From: Helicobacteraceae bacterium
GTDB taxonomy: Bacteria; Campylobacterota; Campylobacteria; Campylobacterales; SZUA-545
DNA length: 52,261 nucleotides
Direction of reading: 5' to 3'
Assembly: GCA_031275395.1 (NCBI GenBank)
Contig: JAISOU010000047.1
Span: forward strand, 1-52,261
The translations under genes and the position numbers were made by a program. Below the pieces are notes generated by a model. That model was not told the origin of the DNA and did not search any database. It was given only the letters and a program-made list of their open reading frames with translations. This document shows, in pieces, positions 17,069 through 25,145 of the stretch; the stretch's first letter is position 1, and each line of letters starts with the position of its first letter.

Positions 17069-17734
17069 ATGGAAATTGTAAGCATAAAAGGGCAGATCAA
17101 AATTCTAACGGGACTGCATATCGGCGGCGGCGACGAAGTAATGAAGATCGGCGGGATCGACAATCCCGTTATCAAAACGACTAAAGGCGATCCGTACATA
17201 CCGGGTAGTAGCATAAAAGGTAAAATGCGCTCTTTGTTGGAGTGGAATTATCGTTTAGTCGGGCTTGGCGACGGCAAACCGTTTGGTTCCAATACATTAG
17301 GCAAGGTATTAGACCCAAGCGATCGCGAAGCTGCAAAAACGCTTATAAAACTTTTTGGCGATAGTAACTCAAAAGCCAAAGACGCGGAAAAAGCGGAGTT
17401 TGGAATTACGCGCGTTAGCGTTGGCGACTGCCACTTAAGTAGCGGACAAGGCGCCTTAAAACTAACTGAGGCGAAATATGAAAATGTTATCGATCGCAAA
17501 AGCGGTACAGCGCAACATCCGCGCCAAAGCGAGCGCGTGCCTGCCGGCGTAAAATTTGACTTCGATATTCGCGTCAAAATCTTTGAAGGCGACGACAAGG
17601 ACGCGTTAGTTAGTATGGTCAGAAAAGGCATTGAACTAATCGGGAGCGACTTTTTAGGCGGTAGCGGTAGTCGCGGATACGGACGAGTTAAGTTTGAAGA
17701 GGATCCAAATGAAACTGTTCAAAACAACGATTGA
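17069..17734 (+). CDS. csm3: Csm3, backbone RAMP and target-RNA nuclease
   Basis: A 221-residue Cas7-family RAMP. Typical features are GLHIGGGDEVMKIGGIDNPV near the start, the IPGSSIKGKMRSLLEW loop (about 48-64), and GSDFLGGSGSRGYGRVKF at the C-terminus. Csm3 lines the crRNA and cuts target RNA at 6-nt steps using a conserved Asp in the loop after residue 30 (GGIDNPV). Preceded by GAGGAGG. The end overlaps csm4. Confidence 0.95.
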   Translation: MEIVSIKGQIKILTGLHIGGGDEVMKIGGIDNPVIKTTKGDPYIPGSSIKGKMRSLLEWNYRLVGLGDGKPFGSNTLGKVLDPSDREAAKTLIKLFGDSNSKAKDAEKAEFGITRVSVGDCHLSSGQGALKLTEAKYENVIDRKSGTAQHPRQSERVPAGVKFDFDIRVKIFEGDDKDALVSMVRKGIELIGSDFLGGSGSRGYGRVKFEEDPNETVQNND

Positions 17735-18593
17735 ACCGATTTCAAATTTTGCCACCAGCTTGCGCGGCGACACGCTCTTTGGGCAACTTTGCTGGATGAT
17801 TCGTTTTTGCTTTGGCGCCGATCGTTTGACGGAGTTATTAGCAAGTTACGACGAGTCGCCGTTTTTGATTGTCAGCGACGCCTTCGCCCAAGGCTATTTG
17901 CCCAAGCCAAAATTGCCGTTTTCGTACTTTGCCGACGATAATAGCGATAAAAAGAGCGAACGTAAAAAAACGTGGATCAAACCAGACGATCTGCAAACAT
18001 TAAAAAACGCTTGCACAGATGAGGAAACAAACGCCTGCAAAGAAAAGGACAAAGCAATTAGTATCGTTCGTAATTCGGTTAACTACGCTACCTTTACTAC
18101 CGACGATTCAGGTTTTGCGCCATACGGATCGCAAGAGTTTTTCTTGGGCAAAAAGGATATTTATTGCCTGATCGACGAAGAGCGTTTTTCTTTAGACGAA
18201 TTAACCGCCGTTTTTAAAAAGTTACAAAACTACGGTTATGGCAAAGATAGTAGTATTGGTAAAGGACGTTTTACCTTTTTACCTTTTGAGTCGGTCGCAA
18301 ATATGTCGTTAAAATCCAACAGCGTAATGGCGCTTAGTCCCTTTTCGCCACAGGGTTTAGTATGCAAAAAGATATACTATGACGCATTTACGCGATTTGG
18401 CAAAAAGGGCGCTTTTCGTTCAAACGAAAACCCATTTAAGAAGCCTTTATTGCTTGCCGATACCGCGTCGGTTATTGCATTTGATTGTCCCTACGAAAAA
18501 CCGTATGTAGGAAAGGCGATTCGCGAGTATTCTACGCATAGCGATATTGTACATCAAGGCTATGCGATCACAGTAGCGATTAAGGAGATCTAA
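17709..18593 (+). CDS. csm4: Csm4, crRNA 5'-handle binding RAMP
   Basis: A 294-residue Cas5-like RAMP. The start MKLFKTTIEPISNFATSLRG followed by DTLFGQLCWMIRF is characteristic: after R-G-D-T-L-F/W-G the first RAMP helix begins. Gly-rich GYGKDSSIGKGRFTF (about 180-194) is the G-x-G-x-x-x-x-G-x-G-x-F loop. ATG 17709 is preferred over TTG 17694 because it fits the conserved beginning and has AGAGG upstream. It overlaps csm3 by 26 bp, and csm5 by a shared A. Confidence 0.92.
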   Translation: MKLFKTTIEPISNFATSLRGDTLFGQLCWMIRFCFGADRLTELLASYDESPFLIVSDAFAQGYLPKPKLPFSYFADDNSDKKSERKKTWIKPDDLQTLKNACTDEETNACKEKDKAISIVRNSVNYATFTTDDSGFAPYGSQEFFLGKKDIYCLIDEERFSLDELTAVFKKLQNYGYGKDSSIGKGRFTFLPFESVANMSLKSNSVMALSPFSPQGLVCKKIYYDAFTRFGKKGAFRSNENPFKKPLLLADTASVIAFDCPYEKPYVGKAIREYSTHSDIVHQGYAITVAIKEI

Positions 18594-19639
18594 TGAAAAC
18601 CCATCATCTTAAATTAACGGCTTTAAGTCCAATTCACATAGGGACGGGCAAGGACTACGAGCTTACAAACTATGTTATGCTTGCTGAAAAAGATCGTAGC
18701 GGAAACGCAATTAAAAAACTCTTTGAGTTTGACGAAATCTCATTTTACAAAGAGCTAAATGAAAACGATAAAAAAGAGTTTATGAAATTCGCAAGCGATT
18801 CTTCCCCATACGCTATCTTTAAATTATACCGTTTTATACATGATCGCGCGCAGATCGCCAGAGGAATTTCGTTTAATAGCGTTAGGGTTGCAGATAAGGT
18901 CTATAATAAATATAAAGAAGGTATTGGGCAAGTTGTGCAAAAAGAAAGCGGAAATAAATCGGTGTTTAATAAATTCGCGATCGGGAGAACTTATCGAACG
19001 CCTAATAATCATCAAGCCGTATTGCCTGGGAGTTCGATTAAAGGTAGCATTTCAACCGCCTATCAAGAGGCGCTATATAAAGAGCGTCGTGATTACAACG
19101 ACGTAAAAAAAAGAATGCTAGAGCTGGACAATAGCAATTTATTCAAAAATTTTCTCATATCCGACGCTTTACCTATAAAATATGGCGATGTTGTCAATTA
19201 CGCCGTCAACAAAAAGCGCAACAAAGAAACAAGAAGAGAGCCGATGGAAACGATTTTGGAATTTATAGCGCCAGATAGCGAATTCAAAACAACCGTCGTT
19301 TGCAAAGAGCAGCTTGATTTTGGCGCTATATCAAAGAGTTGTAACGATCACTATATGCCGATATTTCAAAGTCAATTTGATACCGAAAGCGACGAATTCA
19401 CAAAACAGGCTCTTAGCGACAGCTTCATAAAGGACTACGAAAACTGGAAACCCAAACAAAATCAATTTCTTATCCGCGTCGGCAAACATAGCGGCGCAAG
19501 AGCGGTTACGGTTGATGGAGTAAGGGAAATTAAGATAAGGACGGGAAGTGGCAGAGAAAAAACAGAAGATCAAGAGACGACTATATGGCTTACATATAAT
19601 CGCCCCTTTGGTTGGCTTTTATGCGAGGTAATAGAGTAA
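18593..19639 (+). CDS. csm5: Csm5, terminal RAMP of the type III-A effector
   Basis: A 348-residue RAMP capping the crRNA 3' end. LKLTALSPIHIGTGKDYELTNY at the N-terminus and VLPGSSIKGSISTAYQEALY (about 140-160) are the classic Csm5 motifs, with FGWLLCEV at the C-terminus. ATG overlaps the csm4 stop. Within csm5 and beyond, the DNA becomes clearly richer in A and T than the flanking housekeeping genes. Confidence 0.92.
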   Translation: MKTHHLKLTALSPIHIGTGKDYELTNYVMLAEKDRSGNAIKKLFEFDEISFYKELNENDKKEFMKFASDSSPYAIFKLYRFIHDRAQIARGISFNSVRVADKVYNKYKEGIGQVVQKESGNKSVFNKFAIGRTYRTPNNHQAVLPGSSIKGSISTAYQEALYKERRDYNDVKKRMLELDNSNLFKNFLISDALPIKYGDVVNYAVNKKRNKETRREPMETILEFIAPDSEFKTTVVCKEQLDFGAISKSCNDHYMPIFQSQFDTESDEFTKQALSDSFIKDYENWKPKQNQFLIRVGKHSGARAVTVDGVREIKIRTGSGREKTEDQETTIWLTYNRPFGWLLCEVIE

Positions 19640-19642
19640 AAT

Positions 19643-20956
19643 ATGAAAATCATCACCATAACTGGTATAGGACGTAAGACGCAAGAGGGTCAGAGAGCAT
19701 ACTACAGATATGATAAAAATCTTGAAAGTTTTTTTTCCTTAAAAAAGCATAATTATACAAATATGTTGCCCTTATTGATAGATAATTTTGGCGACAATGT
19801 TATTCCTATTTTTACGCAAAGCGCAAAAGAATCCCAGATACTTGTTTTGCAAGACGAGTTTCCACAAAAAGACTTTGATATATTTAAAGACGAGTATCTT
19901 ATTGACGACGATAAAGATTTTTATTCTATCTTATCGCTGATAAACAACCTTATGTCAGAGAGCGACAAATACATTATAGATCTTACGCACGGCTTTAGGC
20001 ATATCCCTATTCTTGCCGTTATCTCTATCATAACTCACACGTTAAACGACGCGTCAAATATCGAGCATATTTTATTTGCCAAGGAGATAGAGACCCAAAA
20101 AGAATATGAGATTATTGATTTGAAAGAGTATTTAGAGCTTGCCAATATATCCTATGCGCTTGAAGCGTTTGTGGATAACTATACGGCTCCGCATAGATTT
20201 TTCTTTACGGACGAGGCGCTTGACGATTTAAATTCTGATTTAAAAATTTTATCGAATTGTATACTCTCTAATTCTCTACAACGGCTTATTGAATCCCCTA
20301 TTCTTGAAGATATTATTAGTAAAATAAGCGCCGTTATGAAGGATAAAAAAGCGGCGACATTTAAAGTTAGTTTGATTAAAATTAAAAAACATATAGAGGA
20401 ATTGCAACAGTTAAAAAGCGAAACGCGGGTATCGAATAGACTATACGAATTTGCTAAACTATTGAGCAAACGGGGTTATCTTTTAAATGCGATTACGCTT
20501 CTATTTGAAGCGACAGGTTACTATTGTTTAGAAAGCCTGAAAAGTATTGATAGAACAACATCTGATTATATAGATTTATATGAAAAGGCGCTCGCAAGTA
20601 GAGGAAAATCGCCAATTTATGCTATGACTACTTGGGCGCGCGCCATTGTAAAAAACTACAAAAGCTCCGAAGACTTTTATAGTCCAGATACATCAAAATG
20701 GAAATGGCGAGAAAAATACGAAACAATATCAGAAGACGCCAAAAAGATAAACAAGGGCATTAGCGATTATCTTATTTCTATAAAGGATATTCGATGCTTC
20801 ACGAGATTTATTGGCGATGTAGAACATTTTAGAAATAATTTAGCGCATGGCAATAGTAGCGATCCAATAAAGGACGCAAAAGATCGTCTTAAAGGTTTTA
20901 TTGAAACGTATATGAAATACTGTATAAATGAAAATATATTGGGAATTAAACAGTGA
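19643..20956 (+). CDS. CARF-HEPN ribonuclease, Csx1/Csm6 superfamily (first copy)
   Basis: A 437-residue ancillary type III protein. The N-terminal CARF domain carries DLTHGFRHIPI (D113 onward), the DxTHG signature of the TM1812/Csx2 subgroup that binds cyclic oligoadenylate. The C-terminal HEPN domain has HFRNNLAHG with the RNase motif R-X4-H (R397-H402). Family knowledge: binding of cOA made by Cas10 activates unspecific RNA cleavage. It starts 3 bp after csm5 and is probably co-transcribed. It is paralogous to the gene at 21064 but strongly diverged, sharing mainly the CARF signature and the HEPN motif. Confidence 0.9.
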   Translation: MKIITITGIGRKTQEGQRAYYRYDKNLESFFSLKKHNYTNMLPLLIDNFGDNVIPIFTQSAKESQILVLQDEFPQKDFDIFKDEYLIDDDKDFYSILSLINNLMSESDKYIIDLTHGFRHIPILAVISIITHTLNDASNIEHILFAKEIETQKEYEIIDLKEYLELANISYALEAFVDNYTAPHRFFFTDEALDDLNSDLKILSNCILSNSLQRLIESPILEDIISKISAVMKDKKAATFKVSLIKIKKHIEELQQLKSETRVSNRLYEFAKLLSKRGYLLNAITLLFEATGYYCLESLKSIDRTTSDYIDLYEKALASRGKSPIYAMTTWARAIVKNYKSSEDFYSPDTSKWKWREKYETISEDAKKINKGISDYLISIKDIRCFTRFIGDVEHFRNNLAHGNSSDPIKDAKDRLKGFIETYMKYCINENILGIKQ

Positions 20957-21026
20957 GAAACTACATATCTTAATGAATCATAATATATTAGAAAGTCAGA
21001 TAAAAGAGGCAAGACGAGCCATATGA
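20955..21026 (+). pseudogene. Truncated 5' remnant of a second csx20 gene
   Basis: In the frame read from 20955 the sequence translates as KLHILMNHNILESQIKEARR and ends at TGA 21024-21026. The intact Csx20 at 22320 begins KKIFVLMNHNILESQINEAK, so the two align from the third residue. Within this, 34 bp are identical at DNA level (see repeat). No ATG is present at the position of the intact start, and about 100 codons are missing. I read it as the left-over of a csx20 copy that once followed the first CARF-HEPN gene. Confidence 0.75.
20971..21004 (+). repeat. 34-bp direct repeat, copy 1 (csx20 remnant)
   Basis: This block begins TAATGAATCATAAT and ends GAAAGTCAGATAAA. It is identical to 22339-22372 inside csx20. 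Identity stops on both sides, although the protein-level similarity extends further in both directions, consistent with an old gene duplication rather than a mobile repeat. Confidence 0.9.
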
Positions 21027-21063
21027 GAATACAAGGTTTGCACAAAATAAAGAAGGAGACAAA

Positions 21064-22311
21064 ATGGCAAAGATATTGATAACATCCGTCGGTACCGGAG
21101 AGATAAAAAAAGATAGCGACGGCGAATACAAGAAAACGGTCTATCGAATAGACGGAGAGGAGCATGAAGGGACGTATATTGCGGATATTCTGATAAAACT
21201 TAAGCAGATCGATAACGTTATTTTCATAGGAACCAACAAGTCGGCGTGGGACAACTTATATCTCATTTTTGCCGAAGACGACGTTGAAGATGAAATTTAC
21301 GATAAAACGCATATGCAAAAATTGTCGACGGCGGGCGTGGAAATAGATATGCTTCAACATTACCTACGAAACGTCATTAGCAAAAATCGTAACGCCGACT
21401 CGCATTATTTTATATTGGATTATGAAAACAAAGATACGCATAACGAGACTTGGAATAATCTCCAAAAATTATTTGAAATCAGAAACTTAATAAAAGATGG
21501 GGACGAAGTATATCTTGATATTACGCACGGCTTTAGGTATATGCCAATACTCAATATTTTTTTATTGCAGTTTTTATCCATCTATAATAATTATAACTTT
21601 TTGATAAAAGGCGTGTATTATGGTATGCTTTCAGACGAGATTTCTGAAGTTATCGACTTCAAGATTTTTTTTGATCTTCTTAAATGGGCAAACGCTATTA
21701 ATATATTCAAAAGGCATCTTAACGCGGATAGTTTGATAGGAATTATGAGCGAAAATGGCGTTGATAGTGAAATAGTTAAAGTATTTACGCAGATTAACAA
21801 TAATTTGCATATCGCCAATTTAGCGTCATTGTGGCAATTTTTCAAAAACGCTAAATCAAAAATAGAGAAAATTAAAGCCGCCGATAACAGACTTTTATCG
21901 CTTTTATCTGACGACGTGATTGGGCTTGTAGGTAGATTAAATAAAACCGAACTATCTTCTTTTCAATATGAAATATCAAAATGGTTTTGCGAAAATAATC
22001 AATATGCGTTAAGCTATTTAGCTTTACACGAAGCGATCGTCACTAAAGCTTGCGAGCTCAAATATCCAGATGAATCTAGCGAGGACGAGGAATTAAGAAG
22101 AAAGGTTAAAATGGAAAATATAGATTATCCATACGATAAATTATTTTTAGAAAAGAGATTAAGCAAGCGCCCTAATTTAGACAGCATTACTAGTATAAGA
22201 AATAGCATTGCGCATCAGTTAAACGATCGAAAAGATAAGGTAAATCAGGATATCGAACGTTTAAAGCATTTTATTAGAGAATTTCAACCGTATTTTGAAG
22301 TAGCGTTATAA
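21064..22311 (+). CDS. CARF-HEPN ribonuclease, Csx1/Csm6 superfamily (second copy)
   Basis: A 415-residue protein. The start MAKILITSVGTGEIKKD, then TYIADILIKL and NVIFIGTNKSAW, is the Rossmann-like CARF fold of the Csx2/TM1812 type. LDITHGFRYMPIL (D152 onward) is the DxTHG motif. The C-terminal HEPN motif is SIRNSIAHQL (R379-H384). It has its own strong Shine-Dalgarno site (AGAAGGAG) after a 107-bp gap holding the csx20 remnant. With the gene at 19643 it would give two cOA-activated RNases in one locus, possibly tuned to different ring sizes; this is inference. Confidence 0.9.
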   Translation: MAKILITSVGTGEIKKDSDGEYKKTVYRIDGEEHEGTYIADILIKLKQIDNVIFIGTNKSAWDNLYLIFAEDDVEDEIYDKTHMQKLSTAGVEIDMLQHYLRNVISKNRNADSHYFILDYENKDTHNETWNNLQKLFEIRNLIKDGDEVYLDITHGFRYMPILNIFLLQFLSIYNNYNFLIKGVYYGMLSDEISEVIDFKIFFDLLKWANAINIFKRHLNADSLIGIMSENGVDSEIVKVFTQINNNLHIANLASLWQFFKNAKSKIEKIKAADNRLLSLLSDDVIGLVGRLNKTELSSFQYEISKWFCENNQYALSYLALHEAIVTKACELKYPDESSEDEELRRKVKMENIDYPYDKLFLEKRLSKRPNLDSITSIRNSIAHQLNDRKDKVNQDIERLKHFIREFQPYFEVAL

Positions 22312-22319
22312 GGTCAATA

Positions 22320-22697
22320 ATGAAAAAAATATTTGTTTTAATGAATCATAATATATTAGAAAGTCAGATAAATGAAGCCAAAGAGGTTTTGGGAGCGGGC
22401 GATATTGTTGTTTTAAGCGATAGCGCTTGGTCAAGGATCGACCCATATAAAAAAGCGATTGCGGACGATCTTTTACCATATAAAGAACGCCTAAAAAGCG
22501 AAGCTCAAAAAGGGGATTATCTTTTAGTTCAAGGCGATTTTGGCGCGACATATAATATGGCGCGTTATGCGCTTAAGAACGGAGTGATCGCCATATACGC
22601 CACCACCGAGAGAAACTCCGTTGAAAAGATTATTGACGGGAGAGTCGTAACTACAAGAGAGTTTGTCCACGTTAGATTTAGAGAATATAAGGAGTAA
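22320..22697 (+). CDS. csx20: Csx20, putative ring nuclease of the type III system
   Basis: A 125-residue protein. The sequence features KGDYLLVQGDFGATYNMARYA, VIAIYATTER and the C-terminal FVHVRFREYKE match the small CRISPR-associated family Csx20 as I recall it. Csx20 has a minimal CARF-like fold and is regarded as a ring nuclease that degrades cyclic oligoadenylate to switch the response off. It starts 9 bp after the second CARF-HEPN gene, the expected partner. A truncated relative lies at 20955. Confidence 0.82.
   Translation: MKKIFVLMNHNILESQINEAKEVLGAGDIVVLSDSAWSRIDPYKKAIADDLLPYKERLKSEAQKGDYLLVQGDFGATYNMARYALKNGVIAIYATTERNSVEKIIDGRVVTTREFVHVRFREYKE
22339..22372 (+). repeat. 34-bp direct repeat, copy 2 (inside csx20)
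   Basis: Identical to 20971-21004. It encodes residues 7 to about 18 of Csx20. Confidence 0.9.
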
Positions 22698-22699
22698 CT

Positions 22700-23686
22700 A
22701 TGGACGGCGTTAAAACCAATAAGATATTTCTACTTTTAGAGAAACTTTATAAGGGCGAGGAGATATATCCGCAAAATGAAGAACTGCAAGAGGAATTAAA
22801 CGTTAGTTGGCGTACGCTTGAAAGATATATTAAAACTATTATGGATATTTTTTCAGATGCGATCGTTTGCGAAAAAAAACTAATCGACGGTAGGCAAAAA
22901 AGGTTAACGACCTATCGTTTCACAAGAAAAAATAGCGATACGGCTAAGATATTAAAGTATTTAATCGAAAACGACAACAATAATATCGGTTGGGTTTTAC
23001 CTCTGATATACAAAAATGATATGAATGCAATAAGAGAACTCGCCCCTAAAGTAAAACAAGCCGTATCAAATAGTATTGCTAGAGATAGAGAGGTATTTTT
23101 AATAAAAACAAATCCTTTTGAAGACGCGCGGTATCAATTTTTTCCTAGTTTACATACGGCCGTAAAACTACGCGAGTACAGAACGATTGTTTATGAATAC
23201 GATAAAATTGAAATCTTAAAAGACGTTAAATGCCTGAAGCTAGTTTTTATCGATCATAATTGGTATCTTGCTTGCGAAACAAGCGAGGAGCTTTTAAGAC
23301 TTTTGCGACTCTCTTTTATAAAAGAGGTTATTTACCCAGAATCAAAATTTGGCTACCAAGCGCGTATTCTTCAAAAATATCAATCCTATTTTGTCGATAT
23401 GCAAAACGCTATGACTCTCTATGGCGTTTCGCCGCAAAAAGCCATTTTAAGAGCCAATAAAAACGTTTGTCAATACTTTAAAGACGGTATGAAGCCGTTT
23501 TTCCAATCGCAACAATTTATAGAAGAAAACGACGACGGCAGTATCGTTTTTAGCGTTCATTTTACGCAGCCGCTAGAGATATTGCCATTTGTAAAACGGT
23601 GGCTTCCAAATATAGAGATTTTGGAGACAAAAGAGTTAAAATCCGCGTTTGAGGGCGACCTGCAAAAAGCCCTTTCGCTAATTTAG
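22700..23686 (+). CDS. HTH/WYL-domain transcriptional regulator
   Basis: A 328-residue protein. An N-terminal winged helix (residues 8-50, with LQEELNVSWRTLERYIKTI) is followed by a WYL domain whose name-giving residues are in IDHNWYLACET (about 190) and by a C-terminal WCX-like part. WYL domains bind nucleic acid or nucleotide ligands, and such regulators often accompany type III and type I CRISPR loci or phage-defence islands. It lies 2 bp after csx20, so it is the last gene of the csm transcription unit. I infer autoregulation of the locus; no operator could be identified. Confidence 0.88.
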   Translation: MDGVKTNKIFLLLEKLYKGEEIYPQNEELQEELNVSWRTLERYIKTIMDIFSDAIVCEKKLIDGRQKRLTTYRFTRKNSDTAKILKYLIENDNNNIGWVLPLIYKNDMNAIRELAPKVKQAVSNSIARDREVFLIKTNPFEDARYQFFPSLHTAVKLREYRTIVYEYDKIEILKDVKCLKLVFIDHNWYLACETSEELLRLLRLSFIKEVIYPESKFGYQARILQKYQSYFVDMQNAMTLYGVSPQKAILRANKNVCQYFKDGMKPFFQSQQFIEENDDGSIVFSVHFTQPLEILPFVKRWLPNIEILETKELKSAFEGDLQKALSLI

Positions 23687-23756
23687 CCTTATTTTTGCCA
23701 ATTTCTGACAATAATTTTTTGTAATATAGCCTCTAGTTTTACGAGGAGGCGCGTTT

Positions 23757-23993
23757 ATGCTATTTATTATGATCGGTATTGTTACCGCGTTTAACTTTAT
23801 CGTTTTGCTTATAAAATATAAGCTCGGGCGTTACGTCGATCTGTTTATAGACGTAATCTGCTTGGTAATATTGACAAATATCTTCTCGTCGTCGGGGCAG
23901 GGCGGGATCATTATCGCCATGATCGCCAGTTTAACGATCAGCCTTTATCTGTTATTTAACCCGCCGACCCTTGCGGGACTTTTGAGGCGCTAA
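23757..23993 (+). CDS. Small membrane protein heading the cas1-cas2 operon
   Basis: A 78-residue protein with about three hydrophobic helices (residues 2-20, 28-46 and 50-67) and almost no soluble part. A strong GAGGAGG lies 7 nt before ATG 23757. A possible -10 region (TTGTAATATAG) occurs around 23720. It ends 4 bp before the Cas2-like gene, so it is probably transcribed with the adaptation genes. I do not recognise the family. Codon use is like the host genes, less AT-rich than the CARF-HEPN genes before it. Confidence 0.7.
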   Translation: MLFIMIGIVTAFNFIVLLIKYKLGRYVDLFIDVICLVILTNIFSSSGQGGIIIAMIASLTISLYLLFNPPTLAGLLRR

Positions 23994-23997
23994 GAGT

Positions 23998-24267
23998 ATG
24001 CGAAAACCATATCTCGTATGTTACGACATAAGCGATTGTAAGCGGCGGCGGAAACTCGCTCGCTATCTTTATGCGCGATCTACGGGCGGTCAGAAAAGCG
24101 CGTTAAACGTACATATACATGAGGAGGAAACGCACATTTTTGTTAATAATGTATTAACGCTTACAAAACCTTCCGATTTGGTCAATATAGTCGCTATTCG
24201 CGGCAAAGTCGCCTATTTTGGCAAAAACGACGATCTAAAATACTTTCAAGGAGCGATAGTTTTATGA
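23998..24267 (+). CDS. Divergent Cas2-family protein
   Basis: An 89-residue protein beginning PYLVCYDISDCKRRRKLARYL, which carries the Cas2 start with the metal-binding Asp of Y-D-I-S-D. The segment GGQKSALNVHI aligns with the G-x-Q-x-S-x-F-E strand, and GKVAYFGKNDDL with the C-terminal strand of Cas2. It is short and differs strongly from the second Cas2 at 25115. The end overlaps the cas1 start by 4 bp, so it is tightly coupled to cas1. Either this copy or the later one could be the structural partner of Cas1. Confidence 0.8.
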   Translation: MRKPYLVCYDISDCKRRRKLARYLYARSTGGQKSALNVHIHEEETHIFVNNVLTLTKPSDLVNIVAIRGKVAYFGKNDDLKYFQGAIVL

Positions 24268-25145
24268 ATATTATCTATGTCGATAAACCTGAAGCGACCA
24301 TTGATATATGTAACGGGACGCTTAAAATAGACGATCGTAAAATCCCATTGCTTCTTATTGATACCGTCGTATTTAATACGAATGCTAACCTAGCTATAAA
24401 AACTATATTAAAATTGACAAACGAGGGCATATCAATAGCGTTATGCCGCTCGGAACAATACGCGATTATTCACGGCGCGAAAGCTAAAAATAGCGAGCTT
24501 AAAGCCGCGCAGTACGAAGCGTTAAACAACGCGCTATTTATCGCAAAATATCTTGTAACTGAAAAAATTATTCGTCATAGTAATTCGCTAAGGCGGTACG
24601 CGATTGATCTAAAAGCGCAAAGGGCGATCAAAGACGCCGATTTAGCGGAGTCGATCGAGGCGCTTCGCGGCATAGAGGGGGCTTTTGCGCGTCAATATTT
24701 TTGCGAGTATTTTACGTTGATAGATCGCGGTTTGCATAACGGCGCGCGAGTAAAGCGCCCTCCTACCGATCCCGCAAACGCGACGCTTTCTTATCTTTAT
24801 TCGCTATTTTACAATCTGCTTTCTATCCGTTTATTAACTAACGGATTTGAGTTAGGAATAGCCTATTTGCACGCGCCGTTTAGAGCGCATAACGCGCTTG
24901 CTTCCGATTTAATGGAGCTATTTCGCCATACGATCAATGAAAAGGTCGTAGCGCTATTTGCCGATAAAATATTAAATAAGGAGGATTTTGCTAAAAAAGA
25001 GGGCGTTTATCTACGCTCCGACGCTAGAAAAAGATTATATCCGATTATCAAAGATTTTTGGCTTACGTTAGAAAGCCAGATCGCGATCGAAATCGCCCGT
25101 TTAAGAAAAATAATATGCGATACGAACAGGGAACGTTCTTTCTAA
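24264..25145 (+). CDS. cas1: Cas1, CRISPR integrase
   Basis: A 293-residue protein that inserts new spacers together with Cas2. The metal-binding residues are visible: Glu in LRGIEGAFARQYF (about 133), His in GIAYLHAPFRAHN and the acidic residue of SDLMELFRHTI (about 215). Length is typical for a stand-alone Cas1. No reverse transcriptase or Cas6 fusion is present. It overlaps the Cas2-like gene on the left and cas2 on the right. Confidence 0.95.
   Translation: MNIIYVDKPEATIDICNGTLKIDDRKIPLLLIDTVVFNTNANLAIKTILKLTNEGISIALCRSEQYAIIHGAKAKNSELKAAQYEALNNALFIAKYLVTEKIIRHSNSLRRYAIDLKAQRAIKDADLAESIEALRGIEGAFARQYFCEYFTLIDRGLHNGARVKRPPTDPANATLSYLYSLFYNLLSIRLLTNGFELGIAYLHAPFRAHNALASDLMELFRHTINEKVVALFADKILNKEDFAKKEGVYLRSDARKRLYPIIKDFWLTLESQIAIEIARLRKIICDTNRERSF

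Noticed and set aside
20971-22372. Two identical 34-bp blocks as a CRISPR repeat pair or mobile-element ends
   Set aside because: The blocks lie in the same reading frame of csx20 and its relic, with protein similarity continuing outside; the 1.3-kb spacing and absence of further copies exclude an array.
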